A DNA stretch of 64,000 bases from positions 124,001 to 188,000 of the forward strand of contig NZ_BLTJ01000006.1 of the NCBI RefSeq assembly GCF_013282095.1. The letters run 5' to 3'. Shown piece by piece: positions 52,612 through 63,972 of the stretch (the first letter of the stretch is position 1; the number at the start of each line of letters is the position of its first letter). Origin of the DNA: Enterocloster alcoholdehydrogenati (GTDB lineage: Bacteria > Bacillota > Clostridia > Lachnospirales > Lachnospiraceae). The notes under the pieces are model-generated. The model worked only from the letters and a program-made list of their open reading frames with translations, ran no database searches and was not told where the DNA came from. The translations under genes and the position numbers were made by a program.

Positions 52612-52722
52612 GCCGCAGACGCGTGCAGAGTCCGATTAAATATCACCCGCCGGGCCTGTCCCGGCCGGAGAACTTATACGGCAGCAAGGCCGTGAAAAGA
52701 ATTTGAAAAGGAGTACAATGTC

Positions 52723-53568
52723 ATGGGAATTAAGAAGTATAATGCCTATACACCTTCCAGAAGACATATGACCGGTTCTGATTTCAAGGAAATCACCAAG
52801 AAAACTCCAGAGAAGTCTCTGGTGGTATCTCTTGAGAAGAACGCTGGTCGTAACAATCAGGGTAAGATCACTGTTCGTCACAGAGGCGGCGGCAGCAGAA
52901 GAAAATACAGAATCATCGACTTTAAGAGAAACAGCAAGGATGGAATTGCTGCAACTGTTATCGGTATCGAGTACGATCCTAACAGAAGCGCCAACATCGC
53001 ACTGATCTGCTACGCAGACGGTACAAAGTCCTACATCCTCGCTCCTCAGGGCTTAACTGACGGAATGAAGGTTATGAGCGGCGACACAGCAGAAGCCAAG
53101 GTTGGTAACTGTATGCCACTGTATCACATTCCTGTAGGTACACAGGTACACAATATTGAGTTATATCCCGGCAAGGGCGGTCAGCTGGTTCGTTCCGCAG
53201 GAAACTCTGCACAGCTGATGGCTAAGGAAGGCAAGTATGCCACCTTACGTTTACCCTCCGGTGAAATGAGAATGGTTCCGATCATCTGCCGCGCAACCAT
53301 TGGTGTTGTTGGCAATGGCGAACACTCCCTGATCAACATTGGTAAAGCTGGTAGAAAACGTCACATGGGTATCAGACCTACCGTTCGCGGTTCCGTAATG
53401 AACCCTAATGATCATCCACACGGTGGTGGTGAGGGCAAGACCGGCATCGGCCGTCCAGGTCCATGCACACCATGGGGCAAGCCTGCTCTGGGTCTTAAGA
53501 CCAGAAAGAAAAACAAGCAGTCTAACAAGTTGATCGTAAGAAGACGTGATGGCAAAACCATCAAATAA
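52723..53568 (+). CDS. rplB: 50S ribosomal protein L2
   Basis: The 281-residue protein begins [16 protein letters not shown] and contains [16 protein letters not shown], the [16 protein letters not shown] stretch and the [14 protein letters not shown] loop with the conserved His near the peptidyl transferase centre. It starts behind AAAAGGAG. Confidence 0.98.
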   Translation: MGIKKYNAYTPSRRHMTGSDFKEITKKTPEKSLVVSLEKNAGRNNQGKITVRHRGGGSRRKYRIIDFKRNSKDGIAATVIGIEYDPNRSANIALICYADGTKSYILAPQGLTDGMKVMSGDTAEAKVGNCMPLYHIPVGTQVHNIELYPGKGGQLVRSAGNSAQLMAKEGKYATLRLPSGEMRMVPIICRATIGVVGNGEHSLINIGKAGRKRHMGIRPTVRGSVMNPNDHPHGGGEGKTGIGRPGPCTPWGKPALGLKTRKKNKQSNKLIVRRRDGKTIK

Positions 53569-53587
53569 TTAAGGAGGTTAAGAACAC

Positions 53588-53872
53588 ATGGCTCGTTCAC
53601 TGAAAAAAGGACCATTTGCAGACGCGCATCTGTTAAAGAAAGTAGACGCTATGAATGCAGCAGGACAGAAGCAGGTAATCAAGACCTGGTCCCGCCGTTC
53701 AACAATCTTCCCGCAGATGGTTGGTCATACAATCGCCGTTCATGACGGAAGAAAGCACGTTCCGGTATACGTTACTGAGGATATGGTAGGACATAAACTG
53801 GGTGAGTTCGTAGCAACCAGAACCTACAGAGGCCACGGTAAAGACGAGAAGAAGTCCGGCGTTAGAAAGTAA
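53588..53872 (+). CDS. rpsS: 30S ribosomal protein S19
   Basis: The 94-residue protein has [34 protein letters not shown] and the C-terminal [15 protein letters not shown]. It starts behind AAGGAGG, 19 bp after rplB. Confidence 0.98.
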   Translation: MARSLKKGPFADAHLLKKVDAMNAAGQKQVIKTWSRRSTIFPQMVGHTIAVHDGRKHVPVYVTEDMVGHKLGEFVATRTYRGHGKDEKKSGVRK

Positions 53873-53905
53873 TCCACGGGTAAGATTGAAAGGAGGTTTT
53901 TACCA

Positions 53906-54292
53906 ATGGCAAAAGGACATAGATCCCAAATCAAGAGAGAAAGAAATGCCCAGAAGGACACAAGACCAAGCGCAACACTGTCTTACGCTAGAGTGTCTGT
54001 CCAGAAGGCTTGCTTTGTATTAGATGCCATCAGAGGCAAAGATTTACAGACCGCACTTGGTATTGTAACATACAATCCCAGATATGCTTCCAGCTTAGTT
54101 AAGAAGTTACTGGAATCAGCAGCAGCAAACGCTGAGAACAATAACAACATGGATCCCGCAAAACTGTACGTAGAAGAGTGCTACGCAAACCAGGGACCAA
54201 CTATGAAGAGAGTCAGACCGAGAGCTCAGGGCCGCGCTTACAGAATCGAGAAGAGAATGAGCCACATCACTGTAGTTCTCAATGAAAGATAG
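53906..54292 (+). CDS. rplV: 50S ribosomal protein L22
   Basis: The 128-residue protein has the tunnel-lining hairpin near the C-terminus (GPTMKRVRPRAQGRAYRI) and ends in HITVVLNER. The start follows AAAGGAGG. It lies 9 bp before rpsC. Confidence 0.97.
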   Translation: MAKGHRSQIKRERNAQKDTRPSATLSYARVSVQKACFVLDAIRGKDLQTALGIVTYNPRYASSLVKKLLESAAANAENNNNMDPAKLYVEECYANQGPTMKRVRPRAQGRAYRIEKRMSHITVVLNER

Positions 54293-54301
54293 GAGGCAAA
54301 T

Positions 54302-54958
54302 ATGGGACAGAAAGTTAATCCACACGGCTTAAGAGTCGGTGTTATTAAAGACTGGGATTCCAGATGGTATGCAGAAGCTGATTTTGCAGACTGCCTGGTT
54401 GAAGACTATAATATCAGAAAGTTCTTAAAGAACAGATTAAAGAATTCCGGTGTTTCCAAGATCGAGATCGAGCGTGCATCTGACCGTGTAAAGGTTATCA
54501 TCTACACTGCTAAGCCAGGCGTAGTAATCGGCAAGGGCGGCGCTGAGATCGAGAAGCTGAAGGCCGAAGTTCAGAAGATGACATCCAAGAAGCTGTTCGT
54601 AGACATCAAAGAGATCAAGAGACCGGACAGAGATGCTCAGCTGGTTGCAGAGTCTATCGCACAGCAGCTGGAGAACCGTGTTTCCTTCCGCCGCGCTATG
54701 AAGTCTACCATGGGCAGAACCATGAAGGCTGGCGTTAAGGGTATCAAGACTGCTGTTGCAGGCCGTCTGGGCGGCGCTGACATGGCACGTACCGAGTTCT
54801 ACAGCGAGGGTACTATCCCGCTTCAGACATTAAGAGCAGATATTGACTATGGTTTCGCAGAGGCAGATACAACCTACGGCAAGATTGGCGTTAAGGTATG
54901 GATCTACAAAGGCGAGGTACTTCCTACTAAAGGAAACAAGGAAGGGAGCGATAAATAA
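54302..54958 (+). CDS. rpsC: 30S ribosomal protein S3
   Basis: The 218-residue protein starts [20 protein letters not shown] and carries the KH motif [13 protein letters not shown] and the C-terminal [17 protein letters not shown]. It helps shape the mRNA entry channel. Its stop overlaps the rplP start (TAATG). Confidence 0.98.
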   Translation: MGQKVNPHGLRVGVIKDWDSRWYAEADFADCLVEDYNIRKFLKNRLKNSGVSKIEIERASDRVKVIIYTAKPGVVIGKGGAEIEKLKAEVQKMTSKKLFVDIKEIKRPDRDAQLVAESIAQQLENRVSFRRAMKSTMGRTMKAGVKGIKTAVAGRLGGADMARTEFYSEGTIPLQTLRADIDYGFAEADTTYGKIGVKVWIYKGEVLPTKGNKEGSDK

Positions 54959-55395
54959 TGTTAATGCCTAAGAGAGTAAAGCGTCGTAAACAGTTCCGTG
55001 GATCTATGGCCGGTAAGGCATTAAGAGGTAATACGATCTCTAACGGTGAGTACGGTTTAGTCGCTACTGAACCATGTTGGATCAAGTCAAACCAGATCGA
55101 GGCAGCCCGAGTTGCCATGACACGTTACATCAAGCGTGGCGGTAAGGTTTGGATTAAGATTTTCCCCGATAAACCTGTAACAGCAAAGCCAGCAGAAACC
55201 CGTATGGGTTCCGGTAAGGGCGCTCTGGAGTACTGGGTAGCAGTTGTAAAGCCAGGCCGCGTATTATTTGAGATCGCTGGTGTACCAGAGGAAACAGCGA
55301 AAGAAGCACTTCGTCTTGCTATGCACAAGCTGCCATGCAAGTGTAAGATTGTTTCTAAAGCAGATTTAGAAGGCGGTGATAACAGTGAAAACTAA
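54958..55395 (+). CDS. rplP: 50S ribosomal protein L16
   Basis: The 145-residue protein has [39 protein letters not shown]-like sequence and ends with KCKIVSK plus a short acidic tail. ATG 54958 gives MLMPKR; ATG 54964 is possible. The end overlaps rpmC. Confidence 0.97.
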   Translation: MLMPKRVKRRKQFRGSMAGKALRGNTISNGEYGLVATEPCWIKSNQIEAARVAMTRYIKRGGKVWIKIFPDKPVTAKPAETRMGSGKGALEYWVAVVKPGRVLFEIAGVPEETAKEALRLAMHKLPCKCKIVSKADLEGGDNSEN

Positions 55396-55588
55396 TAAAT
55401 TTGTAGAAGAGTTAAAGAATAAGTCAGCAAATGAGCTGAATGAAGAGTTAGTAGCTGCGAAGAAGGAACTGTTCAATTTAAGATTCCAGAATGCGACCAA
55501 TCAGTTAGACAACACATCCCGGATCAAGGAAGTGCGCAAGAACATTGCACGGATCCAGACTGTTATCACTGAGAAGGCTAATGCTTAA
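55385..55588 (+). CDS. rpmC: 50S ribosomal protein L29
   Basis: The 67-residue helical protein reads [14 protein letters not shown] with [19 protein letters not shown] 55385 behind GGCGGTG gives the usual family start; GTG 55376 is the alternative. It overlaps rplP by 11 bp. Confidence 0.95.
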   Translation: MKTNKFVEELKNKSANELNEELVAAKKELFNLRFQNATNQLDNTSRIKEVRKNIARIQTVITEKANA

Positions 55589-55605
55589 TGAAAGGAGAAC
55601 TTACC

Positions 55606-55860
55606 GTGGAAAGAAATTTAAGAAAGACCCGTACCGGTAAAGTGGTAAGCAACAAGATGGATAAGACCATCGTTGTAGCAATCGAGGACCACGTAAAACA
55701 CCCAATGATCGGTAAGATCGTTAAGAAAACCGTTAAGCTGAAGGCTCATGATGAGAACAATGAGTGCGGCATCGGTGATACTGTAAAAGTAATGGAAACA
55801 AGACCACTGTCCAAGGATAAGAGATGGAGACTTGTTGAGATTATCGAGAAAGCAAGATAA
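55606..55860 (+). CDS. rpsQ: 30S ribosomal protein S17
   Basis: The 84-residue OB-fold protein has [32 protein letters not shown] and [16 protein letters not shown] 55606 is chosen because AAGGAG (55591-55596) lies upstream of it and downstream of ATG 55588. Confidence 0.96.
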   Translation: MERNLRKTRTGKVVSNKMDKTIVVAIEDHVKHPMIGKIVKKTVKLKAHDENNECGIGDTVKVMETRPLSKDKRWRLVEIIEKAR

Positions 55861-55881
55861 TTCAGGAAGGAGTTAACAGGT

Positions 55882-56250
55882 ATGGTTCAGCAGGAAACAA
55901 GACTTAAGGTTGCCGACAATACCGGTGCAAAGGAACTTCTCTGCATCCGCGTTATGGGTGGTTCAACCAGAAGATATGCAAATATCGGCGATATCATCGT
56001 TGCTTCCGTTAAAGATGCAACACCAGGCGGTGTTGTAAAGAAGGGCGATGTTGTAAAGGCTGTAGTGGTTCGTTCTGTTAAGGGCGCTCGCCGCAAAGAC
56101 GGTTCCTACATCAAGTTTGATGAGAACGCTGCAGTAATTATTAAGGATGACAAGACTCCAAGAGGAACTCGTATCTTTGGGCCTGTAGCCAGAGAATTAA
56201 GAGACAAGCAGTTCATGAAGATTGTCTCCCTGGCTCCAGAAGTATTATAA
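55882..56250 (+). CDS. rplN: 50S ribosomal protein L14
   Basis: The 122-residue protein starts [19 protein letters not shown] and has the [14 protein letters not shown] and GPVARELR motifs. It contacts the subunit interface. It starts behind AAGGAG. Confidence 0.98.
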   Translation: MVQQETRLKVADNTGAKELLCIRVMGGSTRRYANIGDIIVASVKDATPGGVVKKGDVVKAVVVRSVKGARRKDGSYIKFDENAAVIIKDDKTPRGTRIFGPVARELRDKQFMKIVSLAPEVL

Positions 56251-56264
56251 GGAGGGTGTCCACT

Positions 56265-56570
56265 GTGCAGAAAATCAAGAAAGACGATTTAGTAGTTGTA
56301 ATCGCAGGTAAAGATAAAGACAAACAGGGAAAGGTACTCTCTGTTGATACAAAGAAGAACAAGGTTCTGGTTCAGGGCTGCAATATGATCACAAAGCATA
56401 CAAAGCAGTCTCCGGCCAACCCACAGGGCGGCATTGTAAATCAGGAAGCTCCCATTGATATCTCCAATGTAATGCTGGTAGTTGACGGCAAGGCAACCAG
56501 AGTTGGTTTCGAGGTTAGAGACGGAAAGAAAGTCCGCGTAGCCAAGAAGTCCGGCAAGGTTGTTGACTAA
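56265..56570 (+). CDS. rplX: 50S ribosomal protein L24
   Basis: The 101-residue KOW-type protein shows [19 protein letters not shown] and the assembly-related loop [16 protein letters not shown] 56265 lies 9 nt after GGAGG; GTG 56256 is too close to it. Confidence 0.96.
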   Translation: MQKIKKDDLVVVIAGKDKDKQGKVLSVDTKKNKVLVQGCNMITKHTKQSPANPQGGIVNQEAPIDISNVMLVVDGKATRVGFEVRDGKKVRVAKKSGKVVD

Positions 56571-56593
56571 TTCAGGAGAGGAGGAAAAAAACG

Positions 56594-57133
56594 TTGGCTA
56601 GATTAAAAGAACAGTATCAGAACGAATTTGTAGACGCTCTGATGAAGAAATTTGGATATAAGAACGTTATGCAGGTGCCGAAGCTTGATAAGATCGTTAT
56701 CAATATGGGCGTAGGCGAAGCTAAGGAAAATGCCAAGGTTCTGGATTCCGCAGTTCGGGATCTGGAAATCATCTCCGGCCAGAAGGCTGTAACAACAAAG
56801 GCTAAGAAGTCTGTTGCAAACTTCAAGATCCGTGAAGGCATGGCAATCGGCTGCAAGGTAACTCTTCGCGGCGAGAGAATGTATGAGTTCCTGGATCGTC
56901 TGATCAACCTGGCACTGCCGCGTGTACGTGACTTCAGAGGTGTTAACCCTAACGCATTTGATGGCAGAGGAAACTATGCTCTTGGTATCAAGGAGCAGCT
57001 GATCTTCCCTGAGATTGAATACGATAAAGTTGACAAGGTAAGAGGTATGGACATCATCTTCGTTACCACTGCCAATACAGACGAAGAAGCTCGTGAACTT
57101 TTGACATTATTCAATATGCCTTTTGCGAAATAG
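56594..57133 (+). CDS. rplE: 50S ribosomal protein L5
   Basis: The 179-residue 5S rRNA-binding protein starts with TTG ([12 protein letters not shown]) behind GAGAGGAGG and contains the [12 protein letters not shown] and [20 protein letters not shown] stretches. Confidence 0.97.
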   Translation: MARLKEQYQNEFVDALMKKFGYKNVMQVPKLDKIVINMGVGEAKENAKVLDSAVRDLEIISGQKAVTTKAKKSVANFKIREGMAIGCKVTLRGERMYEFLDRLINLALPRVRDFRGVNPNAFDGRGNYALGIKEQLIFPEIEYDKVDKVRGMDIIFVTTANTDEEARELLTLFNMPFAK

Positions 57134-57149
57134 TTAGGAGGAAACTTTC

Positions 57150-57335
57150 ATGGCTAAGACTTCAATGAAGATCAAACAGCAGCGTCCTGCTAAATTCTCT
57201 ACCAGAGAGTACAATCGCTGCAGAATCTGCGGCCGTCCACACGCTTACCTGAGAAAGTACGGCATCTGCAGAATTTGCTTCCGCGAACTGGCTTATAAGG
57301 GTCAGATTCCTGGTGTTAAGAAGGCAAGCTGGTAA
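57150..57335 (+). CDS. rpsZ: 30S ribosomal protein S14, zinc (type Z) form
   Basis: The 61-residue protein keeps all four zinc Cys (CRICG and CRICF, about residues 24-43), so it is the zinc-dependent short form. It starts behind TAGGAGG. Confidence 0.97.
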   Translation: MAKTSMKIKQQRPAKFSTREYNRCRICGRPHAYLRKYGICRICFRELAYKGQIPGVKKASW

Positions 57336-57369
57336 GCTTTAGAGAATTTAGAAAAGGAGGCACACAACA

Positions 57370-57771
57370 ATGACAATGAGCGATCCGATTGCAGATATGC
57401 TTACAAGAATCCGTAACGCTAACACTGCAAAGCACGATACAGTAGATGTACCTTCATCCAAGATGAAATTAGCTATTGCTGATATTCTGGTAAATGAAGG
57501 ATATATTGCAAAGTACGACCTGGTAGAGGATGGTGGTTTCCAGATCATCCGCCTTACCTTAAAGTACGGCAAAGACAAGAATGAGAAGATCATTTCCGGT
57601 ATCAAGAGAATCTCCAAGCCTGGTCTGCGCGTATACGCAAACAAAGAGGAGCTTCCGAAGGTACTTGGCGGACTTGGAACCGCTATCATCTCCACCAACC
57701 AGGGCGTGATCACTGACAAGGAAGCACGCAGACTTGGCGTAGGCGGCGAGGTTCTGGCTTTCGTTTGGTAG
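57370..57771 (+). CDS. rpsH: 30S ribosomal protein S8
   Basis: The 133-residue protein has [14 protein letters not shown] at the start and the [21 protein letters not shown]-terminal signature. It starts behind AAAAGGAGG. The gap to rplF is unusually long for this operon. Confidence 0.98.
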   Translation: MTMSDPIADMLTRIRNANTAKHDTVDVPSSKMKLAIADILVNEGYIAKYDLVEDGGFQIIRLTLKYGKDKNEKIISGIKRISKPGLRVYANKEELPKVLGGLGTAIISTNQGVITDKEARRLGVGGEVLAFVW

Positions 57772-57933
57772 TAAGGAAACTTCGACAGCACTAAGCTCAT
57801 TAAAAACCTCGCTAAGTGCTGCGAAGTGCTTTCGCACGTAAGCGCTCACATGACAGGCGCTGAGTGCTCAATGCAACTGAAAACAGAGAGACCGCACAGG
57901 TCTCTCCGAGAATTTAAGTAGGAGGTAATAGGC
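57772..57933 (+). promoter_or_regulatory. Structured gap between rpsH and rplF
   Basis: A perfect hairpin (GAGAGACC 57886-57893 with GGTCTCTC 57899-57906) lies about 30 bp before rplF, preceded by a GTGC-tttc-GCAC hairpin (about 57827-57838). It has no T-run. It may be an mRNA control or processing element. Confidence 0.4.
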
Positions 57934-58476
57934 ATGTCACGTATCGGTAGAATGCCAGTTGTGATCCCGGCAGGAGTAACTGTTACGATCGCAGAAGGAA
58001 ACAAAGTGACCGTAAAGGGTCCAAAGGGAACACTTGAGAGAGATCTTGCTCCAGAGATGACCATCGAGGAGAAGGAAGGTCACATTATCGTAAGCAGACC
58101 AAACGATTTAAAGAGAATGAAATCCTTACATGGTCTGACCAGAACCCTGATCAACAACATGATCCACGGTGTAACTGAGGGTTATGAGAAAGTTCTGGAA
58201 GTAAACGGTGTTGGTTACAGAGCTGCAAAGCAGGGCAAAAAGCTTACTCTGAACCTGGGATACTCTCATCCGGTAGAGATGGAAGATCCTGAGGGCATCG
58301 AGACTGTTCTTGATGGACAGAACAAGATCATCGTTAAAGGTATCAGTAAAGAAAAAGTTGGCCAGTACGCTGCTGAGATCAGAGACAAGAGAAGACCTGA
58401 GCCTTACAAGGGCAAGGGTATCAAGTACGCTGATGAGGTTATCAGACGTAAAGTTGGTAAGACTGGTAAGAAATAA
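57934..58476 (+). CDS. rplF: 50S ribosomal protein L6
   Basis: The 180-residue protein has [15 protein letters not shown], two related beta domains, and the C-terminal [16 protein letters not shown] signature. It starts behind AGGAGG. Confidence 0.98.
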   Translation: MSRIGRMPVVIPAGVTVTIAEGNKVTVKGPKGTLERDLAPEMTIEEKEGHIIVSRPNDLKRMKSLHGLTRTLINNMIHGVTEGYEKVLEVNGVGYRAAKQGKKLTLNLGYSHPVEMEDPEGIETVLDGQNKIIVKGISKEKVGQYAAEIRDKRRPEPYKGKGIKYADEVIRRKVGKTGKK

Positions 58477-58493
58477 TTAAGGAGAGTGTAAAA

Positions 58494-58862
58494 ATGGTTA
58501 ACAAACAGTCAAGAAGCGAAATTCGCGTAAAGAAGCACAACAGAATGCGTAACCGTTTTGCTGGCACAGCAGAGAGACCGCGTCTGGCAGTGTTTAGAAG
58601 TAATAATCATATGTATGCTCAAATTATCGACGATACGGTTGGTAACACTCTGGTTGCTGCTTCCACAGTTGAGAAAGAGATCAAGGCTGAACTGGAAAAG
58701 ACAAACGACAAGGCAGCTGCAGCATACGTTGGTACAGTAATTGCAAAGAGAGCCCTTGAAAAAGGTATCAAGGAAGTTGTTTTCGACAGAGGCGGCTTTA
58801 TATATCAGGGCAAAATTCAGGCATTAGCAGATGCAGCTCGTGAAGCTGGTCTGGATTTCTAA
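58494..58862 (+). CDS. rplR: 50S ribosomal protein L18
   Basis: The 122-residue 5S rRNA-binding protein has [20 protein letters not shown] and the C-terminal [23 protein letters not shown]. It starts behind AAGGAG. Confidence 0.98.
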   Translation: MVNKQSRSEIRVKKHNRMRNRFAGTAERPRLAVFRSNNHMYAQIIDDTVGNTLVAASTVEKEIKAELEKTNDKAAAAYVGTVIAKRALEKGIKEVVFDRGGFIYQGKIQALADAAREAGLDF

Positions 58863-58879
58863 TAGAGAGGAGAACAAGC

Positions 58880-59389
58880 ATGAAGCGTACAATTATTGAT
58901 GCCAGTCAGTTGGAACTGAATGATAGAGTAGTGGCAATCAAGAGAGTATCCAAGACTGTTAAAGGTGGACGTACCATGAGATTTTCCGCTCTGGTAGTAG
59001 TTGGTGACGGAAACGGCCATGTAGGCGTTGGTCTTGGCAAGGCAGGAGAGGTTCCGGAAGCAATCCGCAAGGGTAAAGAGGCTGCCGTTAAGAACCTGGT
59101 TGAGATCCCGATCGATGAGAACAAGAGCATCCCTCATGACTTTATCGGCAAGTTCGGAAGCGCAAGCGTTCTGTTAAAGAGAGCTCCCGAAGGTACCGGT
59201 ATCATCGCCGGCGGTCCAGCTCGTGCCGTAGTTGAGTTAGCAGGTATCAAGAATATCCGTACCAAGTCTTTAGGTTCCAACAACAAGACAAACGTAGTTC
59301 TTGCAACGGTCACAGGTTTAACCTCTTTAAAGACTCCTGAGGAGTTCGCAAGACTTCGCGGCAAATCTGTTGAAGAGATCGTAGGCTAA
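58880..59389 (+). CDS. rpsE: 30S ribosomal protein S5
   Basis: The 169-residue protein shows [36 protein letters not shown] and the C-terminal [14 protein letters not shown]. It helps control decoding accuracy. It starts behind GAGAGGAG. Confidence 0.98.
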   Translation: MKRTIIDASQLELNDRVVAIKRVSKTVKGGRTMRFSALVVVGDGNGHVGVGLGKAGEVPEAIRKGKEAAVKNLVEIPIDENKSIPHDFIGKFGSASVLLKRAPEGTGIIAGGPARAVVELAGIKNIRTKSLGSNNKTNVVLATVTGLTSLKTPEEFARLRGKSVEEIVG

Positions 59390-59404
59390 TAGGAGGAAAC
59401 AGAC

Positions 59405-59587
59405 ATGGCAGAGAAATTAAAAATCACATTAGTCAAGTCCCCTATCGGTGCTATTCCAAAGCAGAGAGCAACTGTTGAGGCACTTGGACTGAACAAAATG
59501 CACAAGACAGTTGAAATGCCTGATAATGGCGCTGTCAGAGGCATGATTCAGAATGTTAGACATTTAGTTAAAGTAGAAGAGATCTAA
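59405..59587 (+). CDS. rpmD: 50S ribosomal protein L30
   Basis: The 60-residue protein reads [22 protein letters not shown] and [14 protein letters not shown], the short bacterial L30 form. It starts behind AGGAGG. Confidence 0.97.
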   Translation: MAEKLKITLVKSPIGAIPKQRATVEALGLNKMHKTVEMPDNGAVRGMIQNVRHLVKVEEI

Positions 59588-59614
59588 TTTTAGATAAAGT
59601 AAGGAGGTGCAGTC

Positions 59615-60055
59615 ATGGAGTTATCAAATTTACAGCCTGCTGCAGGTTCAAAGCATAGCGACAATTTCAGAAGAGGCCGCGGCCACGGTTCAGGCAATGG
59701 TAAGACCGCTGGTAAGGGCCACAAGGGTCAGAAAGCTCGTTCCGGAGCTCCAAGACCAGGCTTTGAAGGCGGACAGATGCCATTATACAGACGTCTGCCA
59801 AAGCGCGGATTCACAAATATGAATTCCAAGCATATTGTTGGCATTAACGTAAGCGCTCTTGAGAGATTCGATAACGACGCCGTAGTTACAGTAGAGACTC
59901 TGCTGGAGGCTGGCGTGGTTAAGAACCCAAGAGATGGTGTTAAGATCCTTGGAAATGGAGAATTAACCAAAAAGCTGACCGTTAAGGTGAATGCATTCAG
60001 TGAAGGTGCAAAATCTAAAATCGAGGCTTTAGGTGGAACCTGCGAGGTGATCTAA
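59615..60055 (+). CDS. rplO: 50S ribosomal protein L15
   Basis: The 146-residue protein has the Gly-rich N-terminal extension ([20 protein letters not shown]), [18 protein letters not shown], and ends one base into secY. It starts behind AAGGAGG. Confidence 0.98.
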   Translation: MELSNLQPAAGSKHSDNFRRGRGHGSGNGKTAGKGHKGQKARSGAPRPGFEGGQMPLYRRLPKRGFTNMNSKHIVGINVSALERFDNDAVVTVETLLEAGVVKNPRDGVKILGNGELTKKLTVKVNAFSEGAKSKIEALGGTCEVI

Positions 60056-61371
60056 TGTTTAAAACGATTAGAAACGCTTTCAAGGTAAAAGAGCTTCGAG
60101 GGAAGATACTTTATACCTTTATGATGCTGGTAGTCATTCGTTTTGGCTCCCAGCTTCCCATTCCGGGAATTGAGAGTACGTTCTTTAAGGATTGGTTTGC
60201 GAAACAGACGACAGATGTATTCGGCTTTTTTAATGCAATGACAGGTGATTCATTTTCAAATATGTCCATCTTTGCTCTGAGCATTACGCCGTACATTACT
60301 TCTTCCATTATTATCCAGCTGCTTACCATTGCGATTCCAAAGCTGGAAGAGCTGCAGAAGGATGGAGAAGAGGGAAGAAAGAAAATTCAGGAATACACCC
60401 GATATACAACCGTTGTACTGGCTCTCCTTGAATCAAGCGCCATGGCCATTGGCTTTGGACGTCAGGGACTTCTTCAGGACTATAATGCATGGAACGTGAT
60501 CATTGCCATCGCTACCATGACAACGGGCAGCTCCCTTCTTATGTGGATCGGTGAGCAGATCACGGATAAGGGTGTAGGAAACGGTATTTCCATCGTACTT
60601 CTGTTTAATATCCTGTCCAGTATTCCCGATGACATCAAAAGCCTTTACTATCGTTTTATATTCGGTCAGTCCATTCCCGTAATGGCGGGCGCAGCAATTT
60701 TGATCGCACTGGTTATCGTGCTGATGGTTGTCTTTGCGGTTGTTTTAAACAACGCAGAGAGAAGGATTCCGGTACAGTATTCAAAGAAGATGGTGGGCCG
60801 CAAGATGGTCGGCGGTCAGGCTTCCAATATTCCGTTGAAGGTCAATACCGCAGGCGTTATGCCGGTTATCTTCGCTTCTTCGATCATGTCCTTCCCGGTC
60901 GTGATCGCTCAGTTCTTCCCCGTGGATTATACATCCATCGGCGGTAAGATTCTGACGATGCTCAATTCCGCTTCCTGGTGCAAGCCGTCGCAGCCGATTT
61001 ATTCTATCGGCCTTGTGATCTATATCGTACTGTTATTCGTATTCGCTTACTTCTATACGACCATTACCTTTAATCCACTGGAAGTGGCAAACAATATGAA
61101 GAAGCAGGGCGGTTTCATCCCTGGTATCCGTCCGGGCAAGCCAACCAGCGATTATCTGAATCATATTTTGAGTTATATTGTTTTTATCGGTGCAGTCGGC
61201 CTTACAGTGGTAGCGCTTGTTCCGATCATGGCATCCGGTTTGCTTAATGTGAGCCGCATTTCATTCTCAGGAACATCCCTGATCATTATCGTAGGCGTTG
61301 TGCTTGAAACGATCAAAGCAGTAGAATCTCAGATGCTTGTGCGTTATTATAAGGGATTTTTGAACGATTAA
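60055..61371 (+). CDS. secY: Preprotein translocase channel subunit SecY
   Basis: The 438-residue, ten-helix protein forms the protein-export pore. It shows GSQLPIPGI in the first loop, ISPYITSSIIIQL-type sequence at helix 2, the cytoplasmic loop RRIPVQYSKKMVGRK, and NPLEVANNMKKQGGFIPGIRPGKPT near helices 8-9. Its start overlaps the rplO stop by one base. A hairpin-forming gap (AATCTGCCTTTGTGG and its complement, about 61390-61425) precedes adk. Confidence 0.98.
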   Translation: MFKTIRNAFKVKELRGKILYTFMMLVVIRFGSQLPIPGIESTFFKDWFAKQTTDVFGFFNAMTGDSFSNMSIFALSITPYITSSIIIQLLTIAIPKLEELQKDGEEGRKKIQEYTRYTTVVLALLESSAMAIGFGRQGLLQDYNAWNVIIAIATMTTGSSLLMWIGEQITDKGVGNGISIVLLFNILSSIPDDIKSLYYRFIFGQSIPVMAGAAILIALVIVLMVVFAVVLNNAERRIPVQYSKKMVGRKMVGGQASNIPLKVNTAGVMPVIFASSIMSFPVVIAQFFPVDYTSIGGKILTMLNSASWCKPSQPIYSIGLVIYIVLLFVFAYFYTTITFNPLEVANNMKKQGGFIPGIRPGKPTSDYLNHILSYIVFIGAVGLTVVALVPIMASGLLNVSRISFSGTSLIIIVGVVLETIKAVESQMLVRYYKGFLND

Positions 61372-61426
61372 CATAACAGTTGGATCAGTCAATCTGCCTT
61401 TGTGGTATTCCACAAGGGCGGATTGA

Positions 61427-62101
<675 letters not shown>

Positions 62102-62104
62102 ACC

Positions 62105-62851
62105 ATGGTAACGATTAAATCTGAACGGGAAATTGAATTGATGCGGGAAGCTGGCAGGATTCTTGCAAAGGTCCATGAGGAACTGGGCAGGATCGTAAAG
62201 CCGGGAATTTCCACAAAGGAGATCGACCGCATTTGTGAAGAAATGATCCGCAGCCATGGATGCATCCCCTCCTTCCTGAATTACGAAGGATATCCGGCTT
62301 CCGTGTGTATTTCCATCAATGATGAGGTAGTGCACGGAATCCCAAGCAAACACCGGTATCTGGAGGAAGGCGATATCGTCAGCCTGGATACAGGTGTAAT
62401 ATGGAAGGGATATCAGTCGGATGCGGCAAGAACCCATATGATCGGCGAGGTCAGTGCCGAGGCGAGAAAGCTGGTGGAGGTAACGCAGCAGAGCTTCTTT
62501 GAAGGAATAAAGTTTGCGAAAGCCGGCAATCATCTCAATGATATTTCAAAGGCCATCCAGGAATATACGGAAAGTTTTGGTTTCGGTGTGGTAAGAGATC
62601 TGGTGGGACACGGCATCGGCACAGAGATGCATGAGGAGCCGGAAATCCCTAATTTCTCACAGCGTCGAAAAGGCATCCGTCTGGCGCCTGGTATGACCCT
62701 TGCCATCGAGCCTATGATCACCGCGGGCCGTTATGATGTGGTATGGATGGATGACGGCTGGACCGTTGCAACAGAGGACGGTTCACTGGCAGCTCATTAT
62801 GAGAATACCATTCTGATTACCGACGGCGAGCCTGAGATCCTGTCTCTGTAA
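62105..62851 (+). CDS. map: Methionine aminopeptidase, type I
   Basis: The 248-residue metalloenzyme removes the first Met. The five metal ligands are visible: DTG near residue 97, DAARTH near 108, the His in GHGIGTEMHEEPEIPN, Glu in LAIEPMI, and Glu in VATEDGSLAAHYE. It lies 3 bp after adk. Confidence 0.98.
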   Translation: MVTIKSEREIELMREAGRILAKVHEELGRIVKPGISTKEIDRICEEMIRSHGCIPSFLNYEGYPASVCISINDEVVHGIPSKHRYLEEGDIVSLDTGVIWKGYQSDAARTHMIGEVSAEARKLVEVTQQSFFEGIKFAKAGNHLNDISKAIQEYTESFGFGVVRDLVGHGIGTEMHEEPEIPNFSQRRKGIRLAPGMTLAIEPMITAGRYDVVWMDDGWTVATEDGSLAAHYENTILITDGEPEILSL

Positions 62852-62863
62852 CAGAGGTGGATC

Positions 62864-63160
62864 ATGGCGGAAATGAAAACGGCCTGCCTGGTAAAGAGCC
62901 TGGCAGGCCATGACAAAGATGAATATTATATCATAATCCGCGTTCAGGGCGAATATGCTTACCTGTCAGACGGCAGAAAGCATCCGCTGAACCGGCCAAA
63001 GCGCAAGAACATAAAACATCTGCAGCCCGTAAATGAGTATGACGGGATACTGAGAGAGAAGCTGACCGGGGGCAGGCCCGCAGAGGATGAAGAGATCGCC
63101 CGTTGGATCCGCAGCCGTATAAGCAGTAGGAGGGAAAGAAAATGTCAAAAGCAGACGTAA
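62864..63160 (+). CDS. KOW-domain RNA-binding protein
   Basis: The 98-residue basic protein has a KOW/SH3-like beta domain ([29 protein letters not shown]) and an Arg/Lys-rich tail. Genes of this kind, sometimes named L14e-like, sit between map and infA in many Clostridia. It probably binds RNA near the ribosome; its exact role is unknown. It overlaps infA by 19 bp. Confidence 0.85.
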   Translation: MAEMKTACLVKSLAGHDKDEYYIIIRVQGEYAYLSDGRKHPLNRPKRKNIKHLQPVNEYDGILREKLTGGRPAEDEEIARWIRSRISSRRERKCQKQT

Positions 63161-63360
63161 TCGAAATTGAAGGAACCGTAGTTGAGAAGCTGCCGAACGC
63201 CATGTTTCAGGTAGAACTGGAGAACGGCCATCAGGTACTGGCTCACATCAGCGGAAAGCTCCGCATGAATTATATCCGTATCCTGCCGGGAGATAAGGTT
63301 ACACTGGAGATGTCTCCATACGACCTGTCCAAGGGAAGAATTATCTGGAGAGATAAATAA
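63142..63360 (+). CDS. infA: Translation initiation factor IF-1
   Basis: The 72-residue OB-fold protein reads [39 protein letters not shown] and [10 protein letters not shown], a full-length IF-1. It starts behind GTAGGAGGG inside the end of the preceding gene. Confidence 0.98.
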   Translation: MSKADVIEIEGTVVEKLPNAMFQVELENGHQVLAHISGKLRMNYIRILPGDKVTLEMSPYDLSKGRIIWRDK

Positions 63361-63395
63361 GCAGGGAGCAAATAAAAAACAGACACAAAAAATGC

Positions 63396-63424
63396 TTGCA
63401 TTTCCAATAAAATTTTGGTATAAT
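63396..63424 (+). promoter_or_regulatory. Consensus promoter of the rpmJ-rpsM operon
   Basis: TTGCAT (63396-63401) and a perfect TATAAT (63419-63424) are 17 nt apart, so this group can be transcribed apart from the spc operon. Confidence 0.85.
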
Positions 63425-63463
63425 GCTTTAGCAACTTTGTGGTCTATAGAAAGGAGAATTACT

Positions 63464-63577
63464 GTGAAGGTTAGATCATCCGTAAAGCCGATCTGCGAAA
63501 AGTGCAAGATCATTAAGAGAAAAGGCAGTATCAGAGTAATTTGCGAAAATCCAAAGCATAAACAGAGACAAGGTTAA
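63464..63577 (+). CDS. rpmJ: 50S ribosomal protein L36
   Basis: The 37-residue protein reads [20 protein letters not shown] with [14 protein letters not shown]. It holds three Cys and one His for zinc, so it is the zinc-binding form. GTG 63464 follows AAAGGAG. Confidence 0.97.
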   Translation: MKVRSSVKPICEKCKIIKRKGSIRVICENPKHKQRQG

Positions 63578-63603
63578 TCAATTTTAGGAGGTGTATTACA
63601 CAC

Positions 63604-63972
63604 ATGGCTCGTATTTCAGGTGTTGACTTACCAAGAGAAAAACGTGTTGAGATCGGTCTTACTTACATCTACGGAATCGGTAGAGCAAGCTCCAACCGTA
63701 TCTTAGCAGAAGCTGGCGTTAATCCGGACACTCGCGTTAAGGATTTAACCGATGATGAGGTAAAGAAGCTGGCTAACATCATTTCCGAGACTCAGACTGT
63801 AGAAGGTGATCTGCGCAGAGAGATCGCTATGAATATCAAGAGACTTCAGGAAATCGGTTGCTACAGAGGAATCCGTCACAGAAAGAGCCTGCCGGTTCGC
63901 GGACAGAAAACAAAGACCAACGCAAGAACCTGCAAGGGTCCGAGAAAGACAGTAGCAAACAAGAAGAAGTAA
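63604..63972 (+). CDS. rpsM: 30S ribosomal protein S13
   Basis: The 122-residue protein has [26 protein letters not shown] and the C-terminal [25 protein letters not shown]. It starts behind AGGAGG. The window ends 28 bp after it, where rpsK would be expected. Confidence 0.98.
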   Translation: MARISGVDLPREKRVEIGLTYIYGIGRASSNRILAEAGVNPDTRVKDLTDDEVKKLANIISETQTVEGDLRREIAMNIKRLQEIGCYRGIRHRKSLPVRGQKTKTNARTCKGPRKTVANKKK

